Below, piece by piece: positions 1-12,226 of a stretch of 64,000 nucleotides of DNA. Source of the DNA: Solanum dulcamara (taxonomy: Eukaryota; Streptophyta; Magnoliopsida; Solanales; Solanaceae); contig NC_077239.1 of the NCBI RefSeq assembly GCF_947179165.1, positions 68,056,634 to 68,120,633 on the forward strand. Reading direction: 5' to 3'. A program made the translations under genes and the position numbers. The notes beneath the pieces were generated by a model. The model did no database searches. It saw only the letters and a program-made list of their open reading frames with translations, and was not told where the DNA came from. Numbering within the stretch: position 1 is the stretch's first letter; the number at the start of each line of letters is the position of its first letter.

Positions 1-736
1 TAATACTTATATTTTTCAATATGTGCGTCACTTGAATAAATCATATTATATATTATGCTTCTTCTATTATATTTTCTTTTTTATTTAATTTATTATCGTC
101 AAATTTGTAATTGTTAGCTTCTGCACGACATCATCTTATTTTGATTCCAAACATTTTTTGGGTTTACGAGTACATGTTTTTTTATTATAAGAGTATTGTT
201 GTATCTTGAATATATATCCAATCTTGTAAGAGTACTTGCATTGCAAATCCCTTTATGTTAATTTATATGGTAAGAATTATTACAAAATTTAATAATCAAA
301 GAGTCATAAAATATATGGTAAAAAAAATATATTTTTAGACTCCTAAAATCATGGCAAGAGAAACGCATCACATTTGATTACTATGATTGGCTGCGTAACA
401 TGCACATAATAATTTATTTTTATATATATTTTTTTTATTAATTAACGCTCACATGCAAAGCACATACACTTAACTAGTATAGAAAAATAAGCAAAAAAGG
501 TCAAAAAAAAAGTATAGCCAAAAAAGGTTTTTTTAAAAAAAAAAAAAAGAAAGGCAAAAGTTTTCTATTAACACTAGAATTTCTAAGTTTATGGGACACT
601 TATGCAATTCCTACAATAATTTTATCAAACTTCTCGATCAATTTAAATATTACCGTATATAATTATTTATTTGAAGAATGCAATTCATACAATAATTTTA
701 TCGAGTGACTTTATAAAATTGAACTCATATTCTATA
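1..736. other. AT-rich intergenic DNA
   Basis: No gene is supported. The stretch is AT-rich with homopolymer runs, including a long poly(A) near 530-550. A Helitron-like 3' terminus (CTAGT at 474-478 after a short GC-richer segment) may be present but is not decisive. The last bases lead into a Helitron-like 5' motif at 737. Confidence 0.5.
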
Positions 737-762
737 TCTATACTATATTAAAAGCCTAAAAG

Positions 763-2568
763 TATCACGACCTCGACACGCTGTGACTGGCACCACACTA
801 ACTCTCCAGTGGGAAAACTATTCTAAACAGACCAACAACAATAATCGCAAGGTATATAACAAGCTCAAAGATGCGGGAGCAGGTTTAAATCAAGAATAAA
901 TGCTGAGTTCCCATAAACTCAGAAATCGCCTAGTTATCAATCCAAAATATGCGGAAGAAAATCCATCTTATGAACTGAAAGTCGTCCGTACAAAACTCCA
1001 ACAAATGTCAATGTAAGAAAGAGGAGAACACTTCCAAAAGAAGTCAAAATACTAAACAAAGTCTGAACTTCTGAGTCGCGAAAGAAGGATTGAGATTAAT
1101 GAGAAAGTCCACGACAGCATGACTGAATAGCTCACCCTTGGACTTCGAACAGACTTTTAATCTTCTAACGGAGATCTCTCCGCAGTTGGCTGAATATGCC
1201 CTGTATTCAATAAAATGGGAGAGCAAGAGTAGTATCAGTACACAAAAACAACGGTGTATAAGTAGGGTCAGGCGGTTATCAAGTAAGCGGATCATAGATA
1301 AGTAAATTCAACACAATAGGCGTATACATATACCAAATAAGTCAACTAATCTCAAGTTCAACAATATTCAGCAAATTCACAATTCAATATCTTTCACACG
1401 CTATAACTTCACACAAGGGTCCTCTCAAGGGACCTACAAGCAATCAACTTTGTGTTGGAACATGACTCTCATCCAATTATGTGTCAGAATGTGATACCTG
1501 ATCCAATTATGTTGTGTCGGAACGTGACACCCAATCCAATTATGTGTCGAAACGTGACATCCGATCCAAGCATACCACAATCACAAATACATTCAGTATT
1601 TACAGTACTTATATCACCAAAAATAGGTTCATCACAAAACGAACCAACAAGTGATCATTTCACACATAATCTATCATGTTTCCCTATTCATATACACACA
1701 AGCATATCATGAAGCAATTTAACAAGTATATGAAATACATATGGAAAACTAGATCATCACCTACCTCAATTTCAAGCTTCAACAACCTTACAATGCAAGA
1801 GCCTTCCCTTTTCGGATTCATTTTTCTCGTTCTTCGTCTAGAAAATAATAAATACATATAAATGATCAACACAATGACCTAACTACCATGAAATATAATA
1901 TAATTCACACCCTAGGCCAAACTCATGATCCTATCCTCACCCTAAGGTTATTTCTCACCATTAGTTTTCAGTTCAAACCCTTCCCCAATGATTACCAACC
2001 ATACTTTCTAGGCTCTAAGAATCAAAGTATGAATTTAGGGAGTAAAATTATTACCTTAAGGGTGAAAATCCATGGAAAATTGATAGAATTCGCCCTAGGT
2101 CGCCTCTCAAAGTCTTAGAAACTGATTTTGCAGAAAAAGATCATTTTTGGACTTTGTCATGACTTAAGTCGTGATTGCCCGCTCTGGCAGGACCCATCCC
2201 ACTCTGACGAGAATAATCCTGCTCTAGCGAGATATGTAGAAATAATGAGCTCGGAGTCTGTGCTCCAAGTCCTCATTTCACAACACGCCCCTTCCAAAGA
2301 CGTATTAAAATTATACCCTTCACGCCAATTTCGATTTCGAGAGTTTTACTAGCCCGAATGCTATTCCGTGAAACCATAAATGCTCCATATCGTCCAAGTT
2401 ATCAGCCTATCCAATTAAATTAGAGATTTGATCTCCCATCATTCACATGACTTAGAATTCGTCTACGTCTGGCCTAGGTTAAATGTTTTTTAAGTTACTA
2501 CCTGAAGTTTTCTAGCCCGAAATCCTTCTCCATTGGCCTATTTCTAACAACGGGGACAAGTCGTTACA
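763..2568 (-). mobile_element. Solo LTR, 1.8 kb, Gypsy-like (family 1)
   Basis: This 1806-bp block is the reverse-orientation relative of 16094-17892. Read on the minus strand it begins TGTAACGACTTGTCCCCG and ends near GTCGTGATA, and matching segments occur in the same order in the other copy. The flanks carry an imperfect 5-bp duplication (AAAAG at 758-762, GAAAG at 2569-2573). One terminus is mutated (TG to TA). No internal gag-pol region adjoins it, so it is read as a solo LTR left by LTR-LTR recombination. The superfamily is inferred from LTR length and style, not from coding sequence. Confidence 0.7.
1455..1575 (-). repeat. ~30-bp tandem array inside the family-1 LTR
   Basis: About four units of 30-33 bp, with ATCCAATTATG-type cores starting at 1471, 1501, 1534 and 1564, each followed by a GTGTCGGAACGTGAC-like half. 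The same array occurs in reverse orientation at 17105-17226, so it belongs to the LTR family. Confidence 0.75.
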
Positions 2569-2573
2569 GAAAG

Positions 2574-3954
2574 TCTTTAGAAATGTTGATTAAATTTTTT
2601 GTTCCTCATTGAAAGACTCTATAATAGACAAAATTGTCATTTATTATTCTTCTCAAATAATTATCATTTAATTATTATCCTAATATTTAGGCTTTTAAAA
2701 TTAATTAATATTTTAATTATTAAATTTTAACTTATTTATAAGTATAAGAACTCCTGATATTTAGTAAAAAAAACAATTCTCATGGCTTAGGAATGCCAAA
2801 ACAAAAGACCCAAAGAAGAAAAATTTCGTGCACTTAAAACTTCTTCTAGATTTAAGAGTTTTTATTATTTTACCATCGAATTATACAAAGTGCCTCTAAT
2901 GCTGTGATGTTGACACAATCTGATTGGCAGCATTTTCTAATTCAAAATATTATAGATTATTTAGATCATTGTTCGAATGTATAGACTTAATGGGGTCTAG
3001 GAGTATCGTATTTGTCATATTATTAGCCTTATTCATGAATTTTCTCATTTTTTCACCGTCAATTGTTATTTTTAAATAATCTATTCTTTTTATATGTATT
3101 AATGCTAATTAACACAACGTATACGTATAATAACACATGTATACTAAATTAAAAATACATATTTTTTATTTAAATAAATATATTATTGCATATATTGTAA
3201 TTTTATTTAAATAAATATATTACTGCATCTATTATCATATATTCTTTATTATTTTTAAATGCAATCTTTTATATTATCGTGACACACACATGCATCGCAC
3301 GTACTCTATACTAATATTTTAAAAGTGGTTTGATTGTTGTTTAGTAAAACCTGACTCTAACAAAACCACAAACACCCCTACTTTTCAAATAATTCTGATA
3401 ATTGCTTACACGGCGACATGAGATGTTTACATTAAATTAAAAAAGGAAAAATTATCAGAGAGAGCGTTTTTTAATTAATAATTATTGATTTTAGCGATAT
3501 TTTTTTATTTATTATCATTTATAGCAATACATAAAAATATTATGATATATCTGTCATATATTAAAAGTGAATTATGCATGCAATATAAATGTATTATAAG
3601 TGTTTTAAAATATATTATACTTGTTTGGTAAGAAATTGACACAATGCATTATAAGTGTATTAAAATGTGTAATAAATATATTATCCATAAATAAAACTTG
3701 TATTATATGAGTTATAATATTATCGCTAATATGTATTAAAATTGTATTAAAACTGTATTATAAGTGTCCAGTGAAAAATAATATTATTTGTTATAAATGG
3801 TAAATATTTTCTTAATATAGTATATTTATGTAAGTTTTCCTTTAGAAAAATAATTTTAGTAACTTAAAATTAAAATAATAATACATTTATATGTGTGTAT
3901 GTATTGAGTTCTACGAAAATTAGTTTTGATGATTATCAAAATAATCAGTTCTTT

Positions 3955-3956
<2 letters not shown>
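2574..3956. other. AT-rich non-coding stretch
   Basis: No gene is visible. The part from 3410 to 3850 holds repeated GTATTAAAATGTGTA-like words resembling the internal repeats of the element at 20785-22130, so it may be a decayed DNA transposon. A Helitron-like start (TCTATACTAATATTTTAAAAG-like) occurs near 3305. Confidence 0.4.

Positions 3957-4001
<45 letters not shown>
3957..4001. repeat. (AT)n microsatellite
   Basis: Uninterrupted AT dinucleotide run of about 22 units. Confidence 0.95.
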
Positions 4002-4004
<3 letters not shown>

Positions 4005-4557
4005 AATATTTTATGATATTTTGATGACTTGTCAAGCAAATGTTGAAATCAAATCCCTTGTGTTGTTGATTTAGAAGGTGCAAACACAGTTCATATGCAA
4101 TAGAATTCAATTGGCTGAAGAAGCTGGTAATCAACAAGGTCTCAATTATAAAAATACTTGTATAGAAGGAAGCTGTATAAAGGAAATCAAATTTTATAAT
4201 GACAATTGATTTCCTTAATCCAATTATGGTTTCGTATTTATAAATTCGTTCAAAAAGATTAACCAATTGTCATCATTTATAAATATTAAATATTGAAATC
4301 AATGTCTCTAGACTTTTGACCAAAACCCCAGAAGTATTTTGGCTCAACTTCATACATATATAAAGTACCTTAATGCTGTCATTATGATTCACGCTATTGC
4401 AAGCAATCATTGAAATTCATTCACTACGAATAGTGACTACAAGGTACTTTCAAAAAATCAAACTAGGTGTGTTTATGATTCTAGTTGAATCGATTTGTAT
4501 GTAAAAAAATAAAATTGAGAAAATCGGCTATTCAAATAGTTAAATCAGGTGAATTAA
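4002..4557. other. Non-coding DNA, nothing recognised
   Basis: Single-copy looking AT-rich sequence between the AT microsatellite and the MITE. No reading frame or repeat structure stands out. Confidence 0.4.
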
Positions 4558-5751
4558 GACCATCTCCAATCTACCTCTATTTTACTCTCTATTCTCTATA
4601 TTTGGAGAGTAAAATAGAGAATGGACACTCCAACCACTCTCTATTTTATCCTCTACACTCCAAATATAGAAGTAGAATAGTAGTTCTCCAAATTTAAAGA
4701 ACTACTATTCACACTCTCTATTTCACTTTTTGAATATTTTTCATTATTATATTACATTTCTACTTTCTATTATACAGTATTTATAATTAACATATTATAA
4801 ATCATACAATGTCATTAATTAAATCTCTAATATTCATAATTCTTTTTTAATGTAATACAACATCTTAAACAATATATTATTTAATACTCCTTCCGTCCCA
4901 TATTAGATGAGTATCTTACTAAAAATATTTTTCTCATATTACTTGATCACTTACTAAATCAAGATAAAATTAATTAATTTTTTCTCATTTTACCCCTACA
5001 ATTAATATGACCTTTTGAATGTGAACAATTCTCAATACTAGCTATTTCTATACTCTATGTATATTACATTGATATGAACAAGGGGCAAAATAGTAAAAGT
5101 AAACAATCCATTAATGATTTCTTAATCACCGTATAAAATAAAAAGTGTTCATCTAATATGGGAGTATATACTACTATCATTCCAGATTAATAATATTTTT
5201 TTAAAAAAAAAATTTGTCATTTTAATTTTCGTCAAATATTTCAAATATATTATTTGATATGATTGGGTTATGCCGAACATGATATAAAATTATGAAAAAA
5301 TAAAAATCAAAATAAATAACTTGATATTTTCAAAATTGAAAGTTGAGTATTTATGTAATATTTACGTAATTGTATTTCATTAATGATATCACTTTTATTT
5401 GAATTGTCCATTAATATGTATATTATTTAATATTTGCTTGCAATTTATGTTATTTATAAATTTAAAATAAAAAATTAATTTTATATTAAATATTAAGAAT
5501 TTGAAAATAAATAAATTGTATGTTATATAAAAGTTAAATATGGTGATTATTTGAAAAAACGAAAGAAATGATTTATATTATGAAATAAGAAAATAAAATA
5601 GAAATAGAAATAATAATATAATATTGAGGAGATTGAATTTATTCTTTTTCCAGAGAGTAAAATGGAGAATTGGATTGGAGTTGGTTGTCTCCAAATATTC
5701 TCTATTCTCTATATTTAGAGAGTTAAAATAGAAAGTGGGTTGGAGATACCC
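4558..5751. mobile_element. PIF/Harbinger-like non-autonomous DNA element
   Basis: The two ends are inverted relatives: the left starts GACCATCTCCAATC and the right, reverse-complemented, starts GGGTATCTCCAACC. Both are followed by CTCTATTTTACTCTCT-type sequence for about 100-150 bp. A 3-bp TAA duplication flanks it (4555-4557 and 5752-5754), the size used by PIF/Harbinger elements. The 1.2-kb interior has no transposase frame, and a Stowaway MITE is nested inside. Confidence 0.7.
4887..5164. mobile_element. Stowaway-type MITE nested in the Harbinger-like element
   Basis: A 278-bp element starting CTCCTTCCGTCCCATATTAG and ending in the inverted form CTAATATGGGAG, flanked by TA on both sides (4885-4886, 5165-5166). 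CTCCNTCCGT ends with TA target sites are the hallmark of Stowaway (Tc1/mariner) MITEs. The TIRs carry a few mismatches. Confidence 0.85.
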
Positions 5752-5754
5752 TAA

Positions 5755-6480
5755 ATCGATTTTTATCACTTCAATTTAATGCCCCCACCACCCACCCACC
5801 CACACACCATGAAAGTCACGTGTGCCTGCGGACTTGTGAAACATCGAACCCATTGGACATGATTTTTTTGTACGTGTCTTGCCATTTTCCTGTGTCCATC
5901 GTTGTCCCCGTCCCTATTGACAAAGATAAAATTTATGGGAGTTATTGTTGTAAACAATAAATTTTCGAGTCGAGAAAAATAAATAATTAAGATCGGAAAA
6001 TTGGAGTAACAAAGTGTAATATTTAATTTCAAAATGTAGTGCGTGTTACAATCTCTACGATAATCCTCTGATTTTTCAAATAATATGAAACACGTTGAAC
6101 TTGAATTTGATTTAAAGTCAATGGCTTAAATAGCTTGATCTTGAATCTTCATCTTCAAATTAGAATTATTCGTCACGAACACTTGTATGGTTATGACAAA
6201 TAGTAAATATGAACAAGTAACTTGATCTTGATCTTCTTAATATTTTTCTTCGTTCTTGATCTTGAACTTGAACTTGAATTTTATTACTTGAACTTTGTAG
6301 ATTTGTAGAGAATTTGCGGTCTTTGATCCACGAGCTCTCTTCTTGCTTCTTGTTCTTGAAAAAAAACCTTTGCGAATAATGAGGACCCCTATTTATAGTT
6401 GTAGAGAGTGGTATGAGGGTGCGATTTGATTGGTTGGTTTGATTAGACCAATCAAATTTCTTTGGTGAAGAGCTTGATTT
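5755..6480 (-). repeat. LTR-like remnant with minus-strand TATA
   Basis: No convincing gene. Around 6380-6400 the minus strand reads CTATAAATAGGGGTCCTCAT, a retrotransposon-LTR-like core promoter, and CTTGAACTTGAA-type repeats lie at 6220-6290. The ends and family could not be fixed, so LTR identity is an inference. A purine/pyrimidine-skewed CCCACC run sits at 5780-5806. Confidence 0.35.
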
Positions 6481-6712
6481 TAGTGGCTTATTTAATTTGA
6501 CTTGGATTACCACCTAACTTTGGCACATGGCATAATTCTAGTGGCTTATTTAATTTAACTTGGATCGCCACATAATTTTGGCACATGGCATAATTCTAGT
6601 GGCTTATTTAATTTGACTTGGATCGCCACATAACTTTGGCACATGGCATAATTCTAGTGGCTTATTTAATTTGACTTGAATTGTCACATAACTTTCACAC
6701 GTGACATGAAAG
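6481..6712. repeat. 58-bp tandem repeat, four copies
   Basis: Units beginning TAGTGGCTTATTTAATTT start at 6481, 6539, 6597 and 6655, an exact 58-bp period. The middle units are nearly identical (CTTGGATCGCCACATAA core) and the last is more diverged. Confidence 0.95.
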
Positions 6713-7207
6713 TGGGCCTCTAGGATGAGTTGATATCGGGTTTAACAAAGTGGGGTCATCTTTATAGCCCAAATCAATGGATTTGGATTTTTTAATTAAA
6801 TCCATATTTATTGAATTTAAATAATTGACCCAATTTTATTAATCCAAAATATTTATTTGGACTAATATATCTTGAATTTAATATAAATTGAATCATTCTA
6901 TAAATTTATATTTAATAAATTTTAAATGATTACAATTGTGTTTGAACATTAATTTTGTTTCAACTTACAAAAAGTTTGTGAATTTGTCTCACTTGATATA
7001 TATACCACCTGCAAACCGATCGTTTTCAACATTCACTTTCAACTTTAAATTTAGTACCTAAAACTACAGAATTAAAAAAAAAATAAATTATGTGAAATTA
7101 AATAAATATATTCTCAATTTATAATTTGGTCTGAAAATATTTTTATCATCAATAGTTTAATGGATCAAATATGTCTTTTTCCAAATATATAGTTATATAT
7201 TTTTTAA
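6713..7207. other. AT-rich non-coding DNA
   Basis: No frame or repeat structure is recognised between the 58-bp array and the LTR start at 7208. Confidence 0.4.
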
Positions 7208-8589
7208 TGTCACGATCTTAATCCGGGTGTGACAGCACCTGTCCTTTCTCACCAGATAAGTCAACCTAAAATCCAACATTTACGGAAAATAAAACAGAAA
7301 CAGTCTAAATAAGTAAGTACTAAATTAAAGTGGAAGTCTTTCAACTTAAATACCCCAAAGATTGATTGTCATATGTACAAGCCGCTAAAGAAAAATAAAA
7401 CTAAAATGAATTACAAGTCTCAATATGTCTTCAACTCTCAAATAGTAAAGCATAAAAGTACAGAAAAATTTGAGAATCCGTGGATATCAATAGCTACCTC
7501 TTTCAAACTCCTGGAAGCCTCGAATGATCAAAAGAGACGGTGATCAAAGTCCAGGCTCAGAACCTACACAAGCGTAAAAGCAAGGGTGAGTGCCAAACAA
7601 CATGGTACCCAACAAGCTAACTAGCAAAACTAAGTAAATCAAATAGGATACACGAACTCCTTTCCAACCCAACCGAACCTCTGTAACTACAACCTGCACA
7701 GAAATCAGCTCAACCTAATAGTTCGTATTAAATAGTTCAATAGGGTTCAGATTACACCTCAATATCACAAGATATAACATACAAGTAATCATAAGTCACA
7801 TATAAGCATCAAGTCTGTCACGCACAGATATGCAGAACATGTATACACACACTCAATGATCATGCATGTGTGCAATTACCGGCAAAGACCTTGGCATAAT
7901 AATCTCTGACCAAAAATAACCTAGGTCTCATAATCTCTGACCGGAATTGACTTCGATCTCAAAACCTCACCGGAAATAACCTAGAAAATATAATTCTGCC
8001 AGAAATAATCTCGATAATATAGTCCCGCGGGAAATAACCTCGACAATATAATCCCACCAAAGATGACTTTGGCCTATCAATCTCTCGCCAGAAATAACCT
8101 AAGCAATATAAATGGCATCGGTCTCACAATCATATACCTCTCATCACACTGTTTTCAAAACCAATGCAAACAACATGCTCACACAAGTAATGAGGATAAT
8201 CAATTTAAGCAAACCACAATCAAAATCAGATTATCAAGTATTTCATCAAATACACATTTTTTATTAAACGGACCTTACCCAAGGATCTCACCCCTCGTGG
8301 CGGTCAGGCGTTTAGCCGAACACCCCCAAGTCTTAACATAATATAAACAACAAAAGGTACAAGGAGGGGGGAATAGACCTTACCTTCAATCTTATGGTGG
8401 TACATGAGTCGACTAACCTACTATGGTTTGCCAACTCATCTCCCAATACAATACAATAGTCCCTAGGTAACTATGTACCTATGAGAGGACTCCTCTCAGT
8501 ACAAAGTATCTAGGAAGGCGTTAAACAAGGGAGACTCTCCCCTTTACAATATAATTGTAGCTAAGGTTCTTCAAAAGGAAAACATGGAA
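7208..8589 (-). repeat. LTR-like remnant, family 2, left part
   Basis: Starts TGTCACGATCTTAATCCGGGT, the reverse-oriented terminus typical of several Solanaceae Gypsy-type LTRs. It contains the tandem array at 7879-8117 and is interrupted near 8590 by the L1 LINE. Similar LTR-style sequence resumes after 10946. Family assignment rests on general sequence character, not on a sister copy in this window. Confidence 0.5.
7879..8117. repeat. ~30-bp tandem array, eight units
   Basis: CCGGAAATAACCT-like cores start at 7879, 7910, 7941, 7970, 7999, 8028, 8057 and 8088, a period of 29-31 bp. Units differ by several bases but keep the order core, short spacer, ATATAAT or ATCTCTGA. Confidence 0.85.
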
Positions 8590-8886
8590 CCAAAATAAAA
8601 AAGTAGCAAAGAGGGCTCATGGTGGTTTCTTGATCCTCTTGAGTCGTCTTCGTCTGAAATTAGCCATTCCAACTTTGTCTAATTCAAGATTGGCTCTTGC
8701 TTCTTTGGAAAGCTCTTGCTTTATGAAGTAAATTTCTGGATTAGAGCATTTGTGACTGTGTTTGGATAATGTATCAGCTGTAGAGTTAGCTTCTCTATAG
8801 GTGTGATTGCACTTGAAGTTCTAGAAATGGTGAGTGATTCTCTACAACTTGTACATGTGTTCCTTAACAGACTAAGGGGGCTTGGC

Positions 8887-9395
8887 TTATTGTTTGATCC
8901 ATCTGATGAGCATCTCAGAGTCAACCTCTAGGATTACATTGGTATATCCTAGTTGAAGACACCTAGACAAGCCAAATATAGCAGCCATTATATCTGAATG
9001 GTTGTTGGTGCCTTCCCCAAAAGGGGCTGAATATGCAAAGATAAAATCACCTTGACAGTTTTTGAAAAGTCCTCCCCCTGCATTTTTTCTGGATTATCAA
9101 GTGCACTACCATCAGTGTTAATTTTTACCATGTCTTCAGATGGTTTCCTCCAATACACTATAGTAACTCTAATCTCATGGGAGCATTTGTCAATCAGAAG
9201 AATCAGTTTCTTCTAACATGTTGGCCACTTATTGTAAGGGAAAGCAGTTTTCAGCAAGTTGGAGGTGTCTTTGGCTATAAAGAATTTCACTCTTGCAAGG
9301 TTTGATTGTTTTCTACCATATTTGGAAACACATCTATTCTTCCACAAGTTCCAACATATAAAGATATGTGTGTATTGAAGAATAAGTTTTTGCAT
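8887..9395 (-). pseudogene. LINE C-terminal linker and RNase H domain
   Basis: The linker has WNLWKNRCVSKYG (9213-9395). Read in frame on the minus strand, 9138-8887 gives KINTDGSALDNP, then AAIFGLSRCLQLGY and VILEVDSEMLIRWI, ending in a stop. These match the D, E and D-containing motifs of the RVT_3 RNase H that closes plant L1 proteins. The frame between is damaged. Confidence 0.8.
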
Positions 9396-9419
9396 ATTAT
9401 TTTTGTATTTAGTAGACCA

Positions 9420-10038
9420 TCATCTCATTACCAAGTATCTTAGAGATGTGTATACTTTTTTAATACCTAAAAGGTCAGCATACACACTCCAGATGTGTCT
9501 GGCAAAGTGACCATTAGAAAAAAATATGATTAATAGTGTCTTGGCCAGGTCTGTAGCAGCAGTAACATTGAGTTGGAGACTATGCAAAACTGATGAGCTT
9601 TTCATTGGTTGGTAGCTTGCCTCTAAGAGATCTCCATAATAGAAAATAACATTTAAAAGGAATCAGGCTATGCCAAGTCTGAGTATTGATCTGAATCTTG
9701 TTTCTTTTTTCCCTGATGAACTTCCATGCAGAGGAACAACTGAATTCCCTATTGCTATTAGGCTTCCAGGAAGGTTGATCAAGCTTGTTAGGATGATAGT
9801 TGATGTGAGTTCCCAGAATGGTAGTAACAAGCCTAGGAGGAGCTTCATGAATGATCAAGTCTACATTCCAATGGCCATTGATCAGGAAAGAATATACTTT
9901 AGTAATATTTAGTCTACAACTCACAGATTTGAAATTTGATAAGAGACCAACACCCAACCTATTATCCCACCAAAACAGACATGAACCAGACTGAATTTGC
10001 CATTTGATATGAGGTTCAATTTTGTTCTTGCTCTTCAT
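9420..10038 (-). pseudogene. LINE zf-RVT (zinc-binding) domain fragment
   Basis: Continuation of the L1 pol protein in another frame. Recognisable pieces are FSCSSAWKFIREKRNK, then WHSLIPFKCYFLLWRSLRGKLPTNEKL and further downstream HIWSVYADLLGI. This is the domain that follows RT in plant L1 proteins. The change of frame between 9605 and 9580 shows the gene is broken. Confidence 0.8.
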
Positions 10039-10151
10039 TAGATGCTTCCAGATTAGTGATTGTCCATTATTCCATTTTTAAGATTAGACCTTTGACAATA
10101 CTTGGCTTTGAGGAATTCACCCCAAAAGGTGTTCTTAGTTCTGAAGATCTA

Positions 10152-10946
10152 CTACTGTTTGTATTGGAAAGACTTAGCCACATCTGAGATTTGTCTCACA
10201 CCAATACCTCCTTCATCATAAGGATAACTTAGATTCTTCCAAGAGGACCAATGGTATTTCCTCTTGTCATTTTCCCATCCCCAAAAGAAATTTATTGTGA
10301 TGCTTTGAATATGTTTGATGGTAGTTGCAAGTGGAGAACTAGGTGAAAGCAAATGAATAGGGAGGGCTTGAATGACATGTTGAATCAATGTAACTCTTCC
10401 TCCATAGCTCAGAATTTTGGCTTGCCAACCAGCTATCCTGGCTACAACTTTAGCAATAAGATCAGAGTAATAGATAATTTTTTGTCTACCTATGTAGAGA
10501 AGGCATCCTAGATAAGTGATTGGGCTGCTCTTTTGTTTGAAACCTTTAACCTTCTTGATTCTTGTCACAATAGAATGAAAAGCATTAGCAGGTACCATGA
10601 AGTGGCTCTTGTCTTTGTTGATCAGCTGGCCTGAAATATTCTCATAGGTGTGTAAAGTCTCCATGATGAGCTTCAATGTATTAATTCTTCCAGATGAAAA
10701 GATGATTACATCATCTGCAAAATTGAGAAGATTAATCTGGGGGGGCCTATTTGCCATAAAGAAATCATGGTATTGAGGATGCTGGTGGAGATTATTCATA
10801 AGCCTAGAGAGAACTTCAGCACCAAGAATAAACAAAGCAGGGGAAAGAGGATCCCCCTTGTTTAAGACCGCTTGTGGAATGGAAGAAACCATGTCTTGAT
10901 CTATTAACAATGATAGAGTACCAATTGTCAGACATGATTCTCCATA
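10152..10946 (-). pseudogene. LINE reverse transcriptase fragment
   Basis: This encodes the middle and C-terminal part of a non-LTR reverse transcriptase. The reading starts inside the domain with SGLKQGDPLSP (a frameshift lies just before the KGDPLSP portion), then the catalytic FADDVIIFSSG motif, the thumb-like region with TYLGCLL, and WQAKILSYGGRVTLIQ followed by FFWGW and a WKNLSYP.DEGGIGVR segment. All are typical of plant L1 pol proteins. FADD is intact, but the N-terminal RT motifs and endonuclease are absent, so this copy cannot encode a working enzyme. Confidence 0.88.
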
Positions 10947-12226
10947 AAATACACATAGATATCTAGATCACAGTATGAAATATTCATTTCTCAACAATAA
11001 CACACATCGATTTTTATTAACCCCGTCGATTAAATTAGATTAGTTCATACCACAATTCAACACGTGACCTCATCCCCATTATGCCCCAACACACAATCAA
11101 TAAGAAATTCAGAATTTTAAAAAATTCATGGAGTTTTAAAAGTCCACTTGCCTTAGCCAATACGTGATCGTTCAATCCACGTGAGCATTTTTCTTCTGAA
11201 TGTACTCTGAATGACCACAATCTATGCAAATACGAATTCCCAATCAAAATAAGAAACCAATGACACCCAAATCATACTTTTGAAAACTGGGCCGAAACTA
11301 ACCTAAAATGCCCAAAATACTAAATTCCAAAAACAAGCAGAAAATTCTAATTTTTTTTACATGAATAACATCCTCATAATATTTGGGATCTACTATTAAA
11401 AATAAAAGTGAATTCGAATTTAAAATGAGCTCACAATCATGATTTACCAAAACTTTCATGTTCTTGAAAATCCCTAATCTTCCTCAATTGAAATTCCCAA
11501 ATCCAAGCTAAAATTAGTAAATAAATAATGGGAATTGATGAAATCATGGTAAAAGAACTTACCCAACCAATTTTCCTCAAAAATTCCTCAGGAATTCGCC
11601 TCCCCCAAGCTTCCTAAGCTCCAAAGATGGTGAAATGGGGTTTAATTCACGAAGTGGGGGTTTAACACTATTCAAGGCCGATTTACTCTCCGCAAACGCG
11701 GATCACTAACTTCGCGAACTTGGAGACAGATGCAGCCACCCTCCGTGAATGCAGCCTCCACTCTGCGAACGCGCCAAGGCTCCACAAACGCAGAGAAGGA
11801 ATTCCTTTCCCTCCGCGAATGCGGAGAAGAAACCCTCAGGCACTAGAAATCAACAATTCACAAGAAAGTTCAAGTCCCAGAATCGACCCTCGGGATTCAT
11901 TCGGAATTCCGAGCACACAAATATATGCAACCCTATTGATTTCGATATTCCGTATTTAATGGAACCATCAAAATTTGAATTCGGCGTCTCCTTGACTCGA
12001 AACTCGATAAGTCGTAACTAAACTAATTTCAAACCTGAAAATAGACCAAAATGTCCTCGGAGCTTCCAAAAAATACACAGTAAATCTCCCTAGGCCTAAA
12101 ATCACCCTTCGAATCTAAGGAGTCGTAGGAGCTCAATTCCGAGTATTCGATCCCCAAATATTGACCAAAGTCAACCCTATGGCCAAAAATTTAAATATTT
12201 CCAACTTCACATCTCAAATCCACGAT
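10947..12226 (-). repeat. LTR-like remnant, right of the LINE
   Basis: No host gene. Sequence with CGCGAACGCGG-like words at 11690-11830 and CTCGGAGCTTCC, CCAAATATTGACCAAAGTCAA at 12055-12175 is of the type found in Solanaceae Gypsy LTRs. Possibly the continuation of 7208-8589. Short reading frames at 11720-12021 are in the GC-richer part and look accidental. Confidence 0.45.

Larger units (their letters stand above)
8590..10946 (-). mobile_element. L1-type LINE, 5'-truncated
   Basis: On the minus strand the domains appear in L1 order: reverse transcriptase (10946-10152), zf-RVT (about 10038-9420) and a plant-type RNase H (about 9138-8887). The endonuclease and the start of the RT are missing, consistent with 5' truncation. 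Frames are broken between the segments. It lies within an LTR-like repeat. I did not find a clear poly(A) tail or a target duplication, so both ends are approximate. Confidence 0.85.

Noticed and set aside
1044..2352. Several short open frames of 60-86 codons
   Set aside because: They lie inside the family-1 solo LTR, partly across its tandem array, show no family features and are not conserved as frames in the sister LTR.
6481..8117. CRISPR-like arrays
   Set aside because: The regular units are contiguous tandem repeats without unique spacers, and the DNA is plant nuclear.
11720..12021. Two overlapping + strand frames of 79 and 90 codons
   Set aside because: They fall in the GC-richer, CG-containing part of an LTR-like repeat; composition explains the length and no domain is seen.
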